DNA of 64,000 nucleotides from Cupriavidus oxalaticus (GTDB lineage: Bacteria; Pseudomonadota; Gammaproteobacteria; Burkholderiales; Burkholderiaceae). Within the stretch, counting starts at the first letter, position 1, and the number at the start of each line of letters is the position of its first letter. The notes under the pieces are model-generated. The model saw nothing but the letters and a program-made list of their open reading frames with translations, was not told the DNA's origin and searched no databases. Position numbers and translations under genes: made by a program. The DNA lies in assembly GCF_016894385.1 (NCBI RefSeq), contig NZ_CP069811.1, positions 2,394,501 to 2,458,500 on the forward strand. Reading direction: 5' to 3'. Shown here in pieces: positions 27,307 to 36,282 of the stretch.

Positions 27307-29949
27307 ATGCTGACTTCGCTGCTGACACGCATCGTCCGGCTCGCCACGGCCCGGCCATGGCGGGTCATCATGCTGGCGGCAGTGCTGACCGCGGCCAGCG
27401 GTGTCTACGTGGCGCGCAATTTTGCGATCAACACCGACATCAGCCGCCTGCTTGAATCAGACGCGCCGTGGGCACAACGCAATGCCGCCATCAACGCCGC
27501 CTTTGCGCAACGCAGCCAACTGATCCTGGCGGTGGTCCAGGCGCCCGCAGCGGAGCTGGCAGATGCCGCCGCCGATGCGCTGGCCGAGGCGTTGCGCCGC
27601 CAACCGGCCCGCTTCACCGCCGTCAGCCAGCCTGGCGGGGGGGCGTTCTTCGCGCGTAACGGGCTGCTGTTCGCCAGTCCGGGCGAAGTCCGCCAGCTGT
27701 CGCAGCAACTCGTGCAGGCGCGCCCACTGGTCGGCACGCTGGCGCACGACCCCACGCTGCGTGGCCTCTCGGACACCCTCACCACCACGCTGACGCTGCC
27801 GTTGCAGTTGGGCCAGGTCAAGCTTGGCGACATGGCGAAGCTGCTCGGCAGCAGCGCGCAGGCGCTGGACCAGGTGCTGGCCGGCAAGCCGGCGGCGCTG
27901 TCGTGGGCCGGACTGGTCGACGACAGCCTCAAGCCCGGGCCGGATGGCCATGCCTACAGCTACGTCGCGGTCAGCCCGGTGCTCGACTACAGCGACCTGC
28001 AGGCCGGCGCCGCGGCATCGCGCGCGATTCGGCAGGCGGCCGCCGACCTGCAGCTGGCGCAGCGCTACCAGGCGACGGTGCGGCTGACCGGCCCGCAGGC
28101 GCTGGCCGACGATGAATTTGCCTCGGTCAGCGACGGCGCCGCGCTCAACGGCGCGCTGACCGTGCTGGTGGTGGTGCTGATCCTGTGGCTGGCGCTGCGT
28201 TCGGCGCGGCTGATCGTGGCCGTACTGGCGAGCCTGTTCGCCGGGCTGCTGATCACCGCGGCGCTGGGGCTGGCCATGGTGGGCGCCTTGAACATGATCT
28301 CGGTGGCGTTCGCGGTGCTGTTCGTCGGCCTCGGCGTGGACTTCGGCATCCAGTTCGGCGTGCGCTACCGCGCCGAGCGCCATGACCGCGACCACGCGGT
28401 CGAGGCGCTGGGAAGGGCCGCGCATGCGGTCGGCGCGCCGCTGGCGCTGGCCGCGGCCGCGACCGCGGCGGCGTTCTTCTGCTTCCTGCCGACCGATTAC
28501 CGCGGCGTGGCCGAGCTTGGCCTGATCGCCGGCTTCGGCATGATCATCGCGTTCGCCACCACCTTCACGCTGCTGCCGGCGCTGATCTGCGTGCTGCGGC
28601 CCGGCGGCGAGGCCGAGGCGCCCGGCTTTGCCTGGCTGGCGCCGGCGGACCTGTTCTTCGAGCGCTACCGCAAGCCGGTGCTGCTGGTGACGCTGCTGGC
28701 CATCCTTGCGGGCGCGCCGCTGCTGCCGGGCCTGCGTTTCGATTTCGACCCGCTGCACCTGAAAGACCCGCAATCGGAATCGATGGCGACGCTGCTGGCG
28801 CTGAAAGACGCGCCGCAGGCCGGCACCGAGGACGTCAGCGTGCTGGCGCCGTCGCTGCAGGCGGCGCGCGACAGCGCCGCCCGGCTCGCGGCATTGCCGG
28901 AGGTGGCGCGCGCGGTCACGCTGCAGAGCTTTATCCCCGACGACCAGCCGCCCAAGCTGCAGGCCATCGCGCAGGCGTCGGCCGCGCTGATGCCGGCGCT
29001 TACGCAGCCGACCGCCACGCCCGCGACCGACACCGCCCGCGTCAATGCGCTGCGCAACGCCGCGCGTCAGCTTTCCATCGCCGCCGACGAGCATCCCGGC
29101 CCCGGCGCGGCCCAAGCCGCGCACCTGTCCGCCACGCTGAAAAAACTCGCCGGCGCCAACGCCGCCACGCGCGACCGCGCCGAGCGCGCGATCGCGCTGC
29201 CGCTGCAGCTGGGGCTGGCCCGGCTCAGGCTCGCGCTCGGCCCGCAGCCGGTCAGCCGCGAAATGCTGCCGCCGGATCTGGTGCGCGACTGGATCGCGCC
29301 CGATGGCCGCGCGCTGGTCAGCGTCAGCCCGAAGCTGCCCCCTGCCGGCAGCGCGCAGCGCGAAGCCGCGCTGGACCGCTTTATCGCCGCGGTGCAGCGC
29401 GTGGAGCCTGCCGCCACCGGCGGGCCTATCGCCGTGCGCGGTTCGGCCGACACCATCATGACGGCGTTCGGGCAGGCCGGCGCCTGGGCGGTGCTGTCGA
29501 TCACGCTGCTGTTGTGGATCACGCTGCGCCGCTTCGGCGATGTGCTGCGCACCCTGGTGCCGCTGCTGGTGTCGGCCATCGTCACGCTGGAACTGTGCGT
29601 GGTGTTCGGCATTGCGCTGAATTTCGCCAATGTGATCGCGCTGCCGCTGCTGCTGGGCATCGGCGTGGCCTTCAAGATCTACTACGTGATCGCCTGGCGG
29701 CACGGCAAGACCAAGCTGCTGCAATCGAGCCTGACGCATGCGGTGCTGTACAGCGCGGCCACCACCGCCACCGCCTTCGGCAGCCTGTGGCTGTCGCACC
29801 ATCCCGGCACTGCCAGCATGGGCAAGTTGCTGGCGCTGGCGCTGGCGTGCACGCTGGTGGGCGCAGTGTTCTTCCAGCCGATCCTGATGGGCCGGCCGCG
29901 CGAAGACGCGCATCCCGGCCAGGACCAACCCGCCGCGCCGTCCCCCTGA
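27307..29949 (+). CDS. hpnN: HpnN: hopanoid-transporting RND/MMPL exporter
   Basis: An 880-aa inner-membrane protein with the twelve-helix MMPL plan: one N-terminal helix (about 18-38), a periplasmic domain, a five-helix bundle around 285-420 (with [20 protein letters not shown]), a second helix and periplasmic domain, and a final bundle near 720-865. HpnN proteins move hopanoids from the inner to the outer membrane. ATG 27307 is used since the first helix follows directly; an upstream in-frame ATG at 27244 has no support. It is followed by mlaA. Confidence 0.93.
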   Translation: MLTSLLTRIVRLATARPWRVIMLAAVLTAASGVYVARNFAINTDISRLLESDAPWAQRNAAINAAFAQRSQLILAVVQAPAAELADAAADALAEALRRQPARFTAVSQPGGGAFFARNGLLFASPGEVRQLSQQLVQARPLVGTLAHDPTLRGLSDTLTTTLTLPLQLGQVKLGDMAKLLGSSAQALDQVLAGKPAALSWAGLVDDSLKPGPDGHAYSYVAVSPVLDYSDLQAGAAASRAIRQAAADLQLAQRYQATVRLTGPQALADDEFASVSDGAALNGALTVLVVVLILWLALRSARLIVAVLASLFAGLLITAALGLAMVGALNMISVAFAVLFVGLGVDFGIQFGVRYRAERHDRDHAVEALGRAAHAVGAPLALAAAATAAAFFCFLPTDYRGVAELGLIAGFGMIIAFATTFTLLPALICVLRPGGEAEAPGFAWLAPADLFFERYRKPVLLVTLLAILAGAPLLPGLRFDFDPLHLKDPQSESMATLLALKDAPQAGTEDVSVLAPSLQAARDSAARLAALPEVARAVTLQSFIPDDQPPKLQAIAQASAALMPALTQPTATPATDTARVNALRNAARQLSIAADEHPGPGAAQAAHLSATLKKLAGANAATRDRAERAIALPLQLGLARLRLALGPQPVSREMLPPDLVRDWIAPDGRALVSVSPKLPPAGSAQREAALDRFIAAVQRVEPAATGGPIAVRGSADTIMTAFGQAGAWAVLSITLLLWITLRRFGDVLRTLVPLLVSAIVTLELCVVFGIALNFANVIALPLLLGIGVAFKIYYVIAWRHGKTKLLQSSLTHAVLYSAATTATAFGSLWLSHHPGTASMGKLLALALACTLVGAVFFQPILMGRPREDAHPGQDQPAAPSP

Positions 29950-29970
29950 GCCGGCACGATTTTTCGCACG

Positions 29971-30783
29971 ATGCCTTCCCGCACCCGCCCGCGCACGCCT
30001 GCCCTCTGCCTTGCCACCACAGCCGCTGCCGCGGCCCTGCTCGCGGGCTGCGCCACCGGCCCGCAGGCCAACCCCGACGATCCGCTCGAACCGATGAACC
30101 GCGCCGTGTTCACGGTCAACGACAAGCTCGACCAGTACGTGGCCAAGCCGGTCGCGCAGGGCTACAAGGCCGTCACGCCGGAGCCGGTGCGCACCGCCGT
30201 CAGCCATTTCTTCTCGAATCTCGCGGACGTGGGCAACTTTGCCAACAACCTGCTGCAGGGCAAGGGCGTGGCTGCGGCGGAAAGCTTTATGCGGGTCGCG
30301 GTCAATTCCGTGCTCGGGCTGGGCGGGCTCATCGATATCGCCACGCCGGCCGGGCTGGAAAAGCGTTCGCAGGATTTCGGGCTGACGCTGGGCACGTGGG
30401 GCGTGCCTTCGGGGCCGTACCTGGTGCTTCCGCTGTTCGGCCCGAGTTCGTTTCGCGACGGCGTGGGGCTGTACGTGAATTTCCAGTTTGACCCCATCAC
30501 CTATGCCGAGCCGGCGGTGCGCAACTCGCTGTTTGGCGCCAACGTGGTCGACGTGCGCGCCAACCTGCTGGGCGCGACCGACCTGCTGGCGCTGGCGGCG
30601 CTGGACAAGTACTCGTTCGTGCGCGACGCCTACCTGCAGCGCAGGCGCTATCTGCTGGGCGCAGACACGGCGCTGCCGGACTACGGCGACGAGGACGAGG
30701 ACGAGAACGAGGGCAACGAGCCGGCCGCGCCGTCGGCACCGGCTGCTGCACCGGTTCCCACGCAGCCGGCGGCGCCGCGTTGA
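29971..30783 (+). CDS. mlaA: MlaA/VacJ-family outer-membrane lipoprotein
   Basis: A 270-aa lipoprotein (lipobox LLAGC, Cys27). The MlaA core is clear: DPLEPMNRAVFTVNDKLDQY (about 36-55), FFSNLADVGNFANNLLQGK, GLGGLIDIATPAGLEK and QDFGLTLGTWGVPSGPYLVLP. MlaA removes surface-exposed phospholipids from the outer leaflet to keep outer-membrane asymmetry. It starts 21 bp after hpnN, so lipid trafficking and hopanoid export share a transcript. The acidic, Pro/Ala-rich tail from about residue 230 is longer than usual. Confidence 0.93.
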   Translation: MPSRTRPRTPALCLATTAAAAALLAGCATGPQANPDDPLEPMNRAVFTVNDKLDQYVAKPVAQGYKAVTPEPVRTAVSHFFSNLADVGNFANNLLQGKGVAAAESFMRVAVNSVLGLGGLIDIATPAGLEKRSQDFGLTLGTWGVPSGPYLVLPLFGPSSFRDGVGLYVNFQFDPITYAEPAVRNSLFGANVVDVRANLLGATDLLALAALDKYSFVRDAYLQRRRYLLGADTALPDYGDEDEDENEGNEPAAPSAPAAAPVPTQPAAPR

Positions 30784-30802
30784 AGCGGCGCCCGCGCCCC
30801 GA

Positions 30803-31252
30803 TCAGCTGCCGATACCCAGCAGCACCACTTCGAACGTCAGCGTCGCGTTCGGCGGGATCGTGCCCGGCACGCCGCGCGCGCCGTAGGCCGTCGAGGCCG
30901 GGCAGGTCAGCCTGGCCTTGCCGCCCACCTGCATCGCCTGCACGCCTTCGGTCCAGCACGGGATCACGCGATTGAGCGGGAACGAGATCGGCTGGCCGCG
31001 CTTGTACGAACTGTCGAACTCGGTGCCGTCGGCAAGCGTGCCGCGGTAGTGGACCTGCACCGAGTCGGTGGCCTTGGGCGAAGCGCCGGTGCCCTTGACC
31101 AGGTGCTGGATGGTCATGCCCGAAGGCAGCGTCTGCGGCGCCGCAGGAGCGGCGGGGGCGGCGGGCGCGGAAGCCGCCGGACCCGCGGCCATGGCAGAGG
31201 CAGCGGCGCAGGCAAGGGTCAGGGAGCCGACAAGAAGCGCGAGAGTTTTCAT
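30803..31252 (-). CDS. Periplasmic FKBP-type peptidyl-prolyl cis-trans isomerase
   Basis: A 149-aa protein with a signal peptide (about 1-26), an Ala/Pro-rich spacer and one FKBP domain (about 45-148): VQVHYRGTLADGTEFDSSYKRG, FPLNRVIPCWTEGVQ, KARLTCPASTAYGARGVPG and IPPNATLTFEVVLLGI. The FKBP active-site aromatic and Asp residues are present. It speeds proline isomerisation in exported proteins. ATG 31252 is preferred; an ATG four codons upstream (31264) is equally close to the signal peptide. Confidence 0.88.
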   Translation of the reverse strand: MKTLALLVGSLTLACAAASAMAAGPAASAPAAPAAPAAPQTLPSGMTIQHLVKGTGASPKATDSVQVHYRGTLADGTEFDSSYKRGQPISFPLNRVIPCWTEGVQAMQVGGKARLTCPASTAYGARGVPGTIPPNATLTFEVVLLGIGS

Positions 31253-31494
31253 GGGGAAGGCCATCGTGTTGTCGTGGCGTGGAGGTGAATGGGGTACGGC
31301 AGTGTAACTTAGGCCGGCATCCCGCTTGCCCGCCAGCGCCCTCCTCAGCGCCCCATAACGCACAGGCGGCTTGCGCCATGCGGCGTATGCGGCGTATGCC
31401 CCGGATTGCGACACGGGGTCCGTTGCATGCACCGTTTTGCGGTCTACGATGATTCTGACAGTCCCGGCGTCGGCCGGGCCGCACGGAGGATGCC

Positions 31495-32820
31495 ATGGCA
31501 TTGACGGACTCAAGGGATCTCGCGGTCTCCACCCAAAACGCGCGCTCGGTCGAGCTGTACGAGACCGCCCTGCGCCTGCTGAACGGCTACTACGGCGACC
31601 CGCTCGGCGTCATCGACACCGCGCTCGACGCCGATCCCGGCTTCGCCATGGGCCATGCCTTGCGCGCCGGCCTGATGCTGACCGCCGGCGACGGCACCGC
31701 CGAGCCCATGCTGCGCGACAGCGTCGAAGCCGGCGAGGCGCTCGCCGGGCTGAACGAGCGCGAGCAGCGCCACCTGGCCGCGGCGCGCGCGTGGCTGGAC
31801 GGCGAGTTCGACCGCTCGCTGCGGCTGTACGGCGATATCGTGGTCGACTATCCGCGCGACCTGCTGGCGATCCAGGTGGCGCACCTGGGCGACTTCCTGC
31901 TGGGGCAGTCGTCGATGCTGCGCGACCGCGTCGCGCAGGCGCTGCCGCACTGGGACGACGGCATGCCGGGCTACGGCTACCTGCTCGGCATGCATGCCTT
32001 CGGGCTGGAAGAAACCCAGCTCTACGGCCGCGCCGAGGAAAGCGGCCGGCGCGCGCTCGAACTGAACCCGCGCGACCCGTGGGCGGTGCACGCGGTGGCG
32101 CACGTGATGGAGATGCAGGGCCGGCTGGACGACGGCATCGCCTGGCTGGATGCACGCCGCGACGACTGGTCCGAGGACAACATGCTGGCCGTGCACAACT
32201 GGTGGCACCTGGCCTTGTTCCAGCTCGAAGCCGGCAACACCGACGACGTGCTGGCGCTGTACGACCGCGAGATCAGCCGCCCGGCGCCGGCGATCGCGCT
32301 GGACCTGGTGGATGCCTCCGCGCTGCTGTGGCGGCTGCGCCTGCGCGGCGTCGACGTGGGCACGCGCTGGCCGCCCGTGGCGGACGACTGGCTGGGCCGC
32401 GGCGCGGCCGGCTACTACGCCTTCAACGACGTCCACGCCGTGATGGCGAGCCTGGGTGCACAGCGGCCTGCGGCCGTCGACCAGCTGCGTGCCGCGCTCG
32501 AGCGCGCCGCGCTGGGCAACGGCACCAACGCCATGATGGCGCGCGACGTGGGCCTGCCGGTGGCCGATGCGCTGATCGCGTTCGAACAGGGCGACTACGC
32601 CGGGGCGATCGACCTGCTGCTGCCGGTGCGGCTGATCGCCCATCGCTTCGGCGGCAGCCATGCGCAGCGCGACGTGATCGGCCTGACGCTGCTCGAGTCG
32701 GCGCTGCGTGCCGGGCGCCGCAACCTGGCCATTGCGCTGACGGCCGAGCGTGCCGCGCTCAAGCCCATGAGCCCGAGCCTGCACCGGCTGGTGCAGCGCG
32801 CGGACAGCTGCCGGCCATGA
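31495..32820 (+). CDS. TTC38-like tetratricopeptide repeat protein
   Basis: A 441-aa soluble protein made of helical repeats, without signal or membrane segments. PHWDDGMPGYGYLLGMHAFG followed by LEETQLYGRAEESGRRALELNPRD and AVHAVAHVMEMQGRLDDG, and the HNWWHLALFQLE stretch, resemble the TTC38 family shared by bacteria and animals. The conserved His-rich helices (HAVAHV, HNWWH) hint at a metal or active site, but no activity is known. It stands alone, with a promoter after the divergent FKBP gene. Confidence 0.8.
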   Translation: MALTDSRDLAVSTQNARSVELYETALRLLNGYYGDPLGVIDTALDADPGFAMGHALRAGLMLTAGDGTAEPMLRDSVEAGEALAGLNEREQRHLAAARAWLDGEFDRSLRLYGDIVVDYPRDLLAIQVAHLGDFLLGQSSMLRDRVAQALPHWDDGMPGYGYLLGMHAFGLEETQLYGRAEESGRRALELNPRDPWAVHAVAHVMEMQGRLDDGIAWLDARRDDWSEDNMLAVHNWWHLALFQLEAGNTDDVLALYDREISRPAPAIALDLVDASALLWRLRLRGVDVGTRWPPVADDWLGRGAAGYYAFNDVHAVMASLGAQRPAAVDQLRAALERAALGNGTNAMMARDVGLPVADALIAFEQGDYAGAIDLLLPVRLIAHRFGGSHAQRDVIGLTLLESALRAGRRNLAIALTAERAALKPMSPSLHRLVQRADSCRP

Positions 32821-32868
32821 TGTGGCCATAAAGCGGACCTGCGAGGCGGTCCAGCGCCGCCTATACTG

Positions 32869-32892
32869 CACCTGACCCAGCACCTGACCCAG
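32869..32892 (+). repeat. Direct 12-bp repeat in the leader of the DUF6152-like gene
   Basis: CACCTGACCCAG occurs twice in tandem, and related CACC...GACC sequence follows up to about 32913. It lies just upstream of the start at 32926. Confidence 0.6.
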
Positions 32893-32925
32893 CACCCTGC
32901 GCAGCACCTGACCGGAGACCGCCCC

Positions 32926-33288
32926 ATGCCGAACCGCTTCCGCTCGCTGATCCTCGCCGCCAGCGCCACGCTGGCGCTGGCCGCTGTACCGGCCCTGGCC
33001 CACCACGGCTGGTCGACCTACGACGAAACCAAGCCCATGACGCTGACCGGCAAGATCGTCGAGAGCCATTACGAGAACCCGCACGCGCACATCCGCATCG
33101 ATGCGGGCGGCAAGCGCTGGCTGGCCATCCTCGCGCCGGTGTCGCGCATGGAAGCGCGCGGCGCCACCGCCGACAAGGTCGCCGTGGGCCGCGAGGTCAC
33201 GCTGGTCGGCTACGCCAGCAAGGAAAAGGCCGACGAGCTGCGCGCCGAGCGCATCACCATGGACGGCAAGACCGTCGAGCTGCGCTGA
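32926..33288 (+). CDS. Small secreted protein, DUF6152-like
   Basis: A 120-aa exported protein: a signal peptide ending ALA at about residue 25, then mature HHGWSTYDETKPMTLTGKIV, YENPHAHIRIDAGGKRWLAILAP and a C-terminal strand ERITMDGKTVELR. This is the pattern of the DUF6152 family of single-domain (OB-like) periplasmic proteins. The mature N terminus begins His-His, and further His residues (HYENPHAH) could bind a metal. It precedes a membrane protein gene and lies beside copCD, so a link to copper handling is possible but unproven. Confidence 0.75.
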   Translation: MPNRFRSLILAASATLALAAVPALAHHGWSTYDETKPMTLTGKIVESHYENPHAHIRIDAGGKRWLAILAPVSRMEARGATADKVAVGREVTLVGYASKEKADELRAERITMDGKTVELR

Positions 33289-33301
33289 GCCGCCACGCGC
33301 C

Positions 33302-33814
33302 ATGGCGGCACTGCTGGCGCAATGGAGCGAGTGGGCCGCCGGCCTGGCGCGGCTGCCGTTCTCGGCATCGCTGCGCGCCTCGGCGTGGGCCTACCCGGCA
33401 GTGGAGATCGTCCATCTAGCCGGCATGGCGCTGCTGTTCGGCTCCATCGTCGTGGTCGACATGCGCCTGGCCGGGCTTGGGCGCCGGCTGCCGGTCAGCC
33501 TGCTGCTGCGCCATGCACTGCCGTTCACGGTAGCGGCCTTTGTCGCCGTCGCCGCCAGCGGCGTGCTGCTGTTCATGGCGCATGCGGACGAACTGGCCAC
33601 CAATCCCGCCTTCCTCGCCAAGCTGTGCCTGGTCGCGCTGGCGCTGCTCAACGTCGCGTGGTTCCACACCGTGCCGTACCGGCGGCTGCATGACAGCCGG
33701 CTCGGCTGGGACGTGGAGCGCGCGCCGCCGGCCGGCGCGCGCATCAGTGCCGTCGTGTCGGTGGTGATGTGGGTGCTGGTGATCTGTGCCGGGCGCCTGA
33801 TCGCCTACGTTTGA
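33302..33814 (+). CDS. Small polytopic membrane protein (DUF6644-like), unknown function
   Basis: A 170-aa protein with four hydrophobic segments (about 33-55, 65-92, 103-122 and 146-168). It contains AYPAVEIVHLAGMALLFGSI and VVDMRLAGLGRRLPV; the conserved His in IVHLAGM could bind heme or metal, as in cytochrome-b-like membrane domains. It starts 13 bp after the DUF6152-like gene, so the pair forms an operon. It is convergent with copD, and a GC-rich hairpin lies between the two stop codons. Confidence 0.65.
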   Translation: MAALLAQWSEWAAGLARLPFSASLRASAWAYPAVEIVHLAGMALLFGSIVVVDMRLAGLGRRLPVSLLLRHALPFTVAAFVAVAASGVLLFMAHADELATNPAFLAKLCLVALALLNVAWFHTVPYRRLHDSRLGWDVERAPPAGARISAVVSVVMWVLVICAGRLIAYV

Positions 33815-33826
33815 GGAAACGCACCG

Positions 33827-33842
33827 CGCGCCGGCTGGCGCG
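33827..33842. terminator. GC hairpin between convergent units
   Basis: CGCGCC-GGCT-GGCGCG lies between the membrane-protein gene and copD. There is no T run, so termination is only likely, not shown. Confidence 0.4.
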
Positions 33843-33883
33843 GGAACGGCACCGCCGGCAACCGGCCGGGGATGCGGCCCGGA

Positions 33884-34807
33884 TCAGCTCATCGCAGGCG
33901 ACAGCATGCCCAGCGCCGCGACCAGCGCCAGCACCGCCGAGCCCGCGGCCGCCTCCAGCGCCACGCTGCGCCGCAGCGCGCGCGCCGCCAAGGCAGGCTG
34001 GCCCGCTCGCAATGCCTGCGCCAGCCGCGGCGCGTGGCGGAAGCGATTGGCCGCGGCCAGCGCCAGCATCGACATGAACAGCGCGAGCTTGGCGGCCAGC
34101 AGGCCACCGTATGCGGTGAGCGGGAAGTCCCGCAGCCCGGCCCCGACGACGAAGCCGTAGTTCAGCGCGCCGGTCAGCACCAGCGTGACGACGATGCCGG
34201 TGCCGAGTCTGGCGAAGCCGTTGGCCGTGCGGCTGAGCAGCGACAACGCGGCGGCATCGGATCGCGGCCGTGCCCGCGACAGCAGCACGAAGGCGGCCAG
34301 CGCACCGGCCCACGCACCCGCGGCAAGCAGGTGCGCCGTGTCGGCAGCCAGGTGCACGTAATGGCCGAGGCCCTCGCTCATCGCGCCGTGGCCGCCCCAG
34401 GGCAGCGATGCCAGCGCCGCCGCCGACAGTGTTGCCAGCAATACGGCCTGCGCCACGGGCCGCGCGCGCAGCGCCAGCACCGCTGGCAGGCACAGCACCA
34501 GCGCCGCCACGCGCACCGACCAGGCCATGCCATACGCCGTGCCGGTCACGATCATGCCGAAGACATCGCGATCCAGTGCGGCGTACGACGCCGCGCCGCT
34601 CATCGTCCTGGCCATCACCACCAGCGCCGCCAGCGACAGCACGGCGCCGGCCAGCGCGCAACCTAGCGCAATGGCGCGGCACTGCGCGGCGAAGCGCGCA
34701 CCGTGTTCATCGCGCCGCAGCCCGGTCAGGCAGAACAGCGGCAGGCCGAATGCCAGGCCCAGGACGACATAGAGCGCCAGGCGCAGCGCCACGGCGAGCC
34801 AGTCCAT
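33884..34807 (-). CDS. copD: Copper resistance protein CopD
   Basis: A 307-aa inner-membrane protein with about eight hydrophobic helices. The CopD-domain landmark HYVHLAADTAHLLAAGAWAG holds the conserved His residues; GTGIVVTLVLTGALNYGFVVG and LTAYGGLLAAKLALF follow. CopD works with CopC to bring copper into the cytoplasm. It starts 9 bp after copC on the same strand and ends the copABCD operon. Confidence 0.9.
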   Translation of the reverse strand: MDWLAVALRLALYVVLGLAFGLPLFCLTGLRRDEHGARFAAQCRAIALGCALAGAVLSLAALVVMARTMSGAASYAALDRDVFGMIVTGTAYGMAWSVRVAALVLCLPAVLALRARPVAQAVLLATLSAAALASLPWGGHGAMSEGLGHYVHLAADTAHLLAAGAWAGALAAFVLLSRARPRSDAAALSLLSRTANGFARLGTGIVVTLVLTGALNYGFVVGAGLRDFPLTAYGGLLAAKLALFMSMLALAAANRFRHAPRLAQALRAGQPALAARALRRSVALEAAAGSAVLALVAALGMLSPAMS

Positions 34808-34816
34808 GGCCCGCCA

Positions 34817-35200
34817 TCACTTGACGGTGAAGGAGAAATTGCCGGTGACGGGATGCGTGTCGGCCGACACGGCGCGCCATTCGACGCGGTAGCTGCCCGC
34901 GGGCAGCGGCTGCGCCGGCGTGATCACCATGGCCTTGGGATCGCTGCTGGCGGACACGCGAGCGGCCATCTTCATCGGCGCATGGTTGGCCATGCCGGGC
35001 ATGCCGGTCATCACCAGGTTGGCGCCGGAGAACTGCGTGACGAGGTCTTCCGAGAAGGTCAGCTCGATCTTCTGCGGCGCGGCCACCTCGGCCTTGTCGG
35101 CGGGCGAGGATGTGACCAGCCTGGGATGCGCGAGGGCTGCGCTGCTGGCCAGCGCGGCCGCGGCGGCAATGGTGGCGATCAGGGGGCGCTTGATTCGCAT
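34817..35200 (-). CDS. copC: Periplasmic copper-binding protein CopC
   Basis: A 127-aa protein with a signal peptide cleaved after Ala24, giving mature HPRLVTSSPADKAEV; the N-terminal His is the usual Cu(II) ligand. A Met-rich Cu(I) segment follows (MTGMPGMANHAPMKM), and the C-terminal VSADTHPVTGNFSFTVK supplies the second His. It shuttles copper to CopD. ATG 35200 is chosen because the signal peptide begins there. Confidence 0.93.
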   Translation of the reverse strand: MRIKRPLIATIAAAAALASSAALAHPRLVTSSPADKAEVAAPQKIELTFSEDLVTQFSGANLVMTGMPGMANHAPMKMAARVSASSDPKAMVITPAQPLPAGSYRVEWRAVSADTHPVTGNFSFTVK

Positions 35201-35244
35201 GGCTGTGCTCCGTATTGGTAGTAAGAAAGAAAAATGGCGGCCGC

Positions 35245-36282
35245 TCAGAACCACATGCGCACGCCGGCCACGAAGCGCGTCTCGCCGGCGCGGCCGCCGG
35301 CGGTGCGGATCATGTCCGCCGTGTTGCCGAAGGCCTGGTAGCGCTCGACGCCGATATAGGGCGCGAACTGGCGGCTGAACTCATAGCGCAGGCGCACGCC
35401 CACGGTGCCGCTGGACAGGCCGCTGCCGATGCCGGTTTCGGGATCGTTCTTGCCGTACAGGTTCGCTTCGATGCGCGGCTGCAGGATCAGGCGCTGCGTC
35501 AGCAGCAGCTCGTACTCGGCGGCAAGCCGCAGCGCGGTGCGGCCGCTGGTGCCGACGTAGGCGGTGGCGTCGACCTCGAACCAGTACGGCGCCAGCCCCT
35601 GGATGCCGAATGCCAGCCAGTTGCGCGCGGGACGGCCGCTGCCGGCATCGTTGCGCAGGCCCAGCTGGGTATCCCAGTAGCTGGCCACGGCATGGCCCCA
35701 TAGCAGTTCGGTGCGGGCCTCATGCATCTTTCCCTGCGCGGCCTCGCCTTCGGCCTTCAGCACGAGCTTGTCGTAGCTGTTGCCGAACCACGCCTGGACC
35801 TCGTAGGCCGCGGCGTTTTCGCCGCTGGCGTGGGCCCACTCCAGGCGGTCGACCAGCACCGAGGCGAACAGGTGCTCGTCGGCCATCATCAGCTGGCGCT
35901 TGTCGCCCAGCGCGTACTTGCCGACACCGAGCTGGTAGCCGCCGGAATACGCGTGCGGATCGCGCGCATCGGGCGGGGCGCTGCCGCCCTGCATCTTCAT
36001 GTCGCCGTGGTCCATCGCGCCGGATGGCTGCATGGGCTGCATGGGCTGCATGGGTTCCATCGGCTGCATCGGCTGCATCGGCTCCATGCCTTGCATCGGG
36101 GAGACGTCCTGCGCCGGCACATCATGCCCCTGATGCCCCTGATGCTCCTGATGCCCCTGATGGCCATGCGCGTGCTGTTCCTGTGCCGACGCGGCGCCCA
36201 GCGCCGCCAGTGCCAGCACGGCGGCCGCGACGCGGGTGGCGGGCCCGGCCAGCGAGCGGGAAGCCTTCTTCATTGCCGTCAT
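35245..36282 (-). CDS. copB: Outer-membrane copper resistance protein CopB
   Basis: A 345-aa precursor. A signal peptide is followed by a His-rich HGHQGHQEHQGHQGHD and a Met-rich block of repeated MQP/MEP units (about 65-90), then a beta barrel (about 110-345) ending in Phe (GVRMWF), the BAM signal. The barrel contains LEWAHASGENAAAYEVQAWF and RTELLWGHAVASYWDTQLG, typical of CopB. It is thought to bind or exclude copper at the outer membrane. The ATG at 36282 overlaps the copA stop codon (TGATG); an ATG three codons later is possible. Confidence 0.93.
   Translation of the reverse strand: MTAMKKASRSLAGPATRVAAAVLALAALGAASAQEQHAHGHQGHQEHQGHQGHDVPAQDVSPMQGMEPMQPMQPMEPMQPMQPMQPSGAMDHGDMKMQGGSAPPDARDPHAYSGGYQLGVGKYALGDKRQLMMADEHLFASVLVDRLEWAHASGENAAAYEVQAWFGNSYDKLVLKAEGEAAQGKMHEARTELLWGHAVASYWDTQLGLRNDAGSGRPARNWLAFGIQGLAPYWFEVDATAYVGTSGRTALRLAAEYELLLTQRLILQPRIEANLYGKNDPETGIGSGLSSGTVGVRLRYEFSRQFAPYIGVERYQAFGNTADMIRTAGGRAGETRFVAGVRMWF
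36025..36090. repeat. 9-bp coding repeats for the Met-rich segment of CopB
   Basis: Repeats of a GGCTGCATG/GGCTGCATC-type unit encode Met-Gln-Pro and Met-Glu-Pro triplets. Such arrays can change length by slippage and so alter copper-binding capacity. Confidence 0.7.

Noticed and set aside
27457..30207. A 916-codon minus-strand open frame
   Set aside because: Antisense to hpnN and mlaA; no domain or signal visible.
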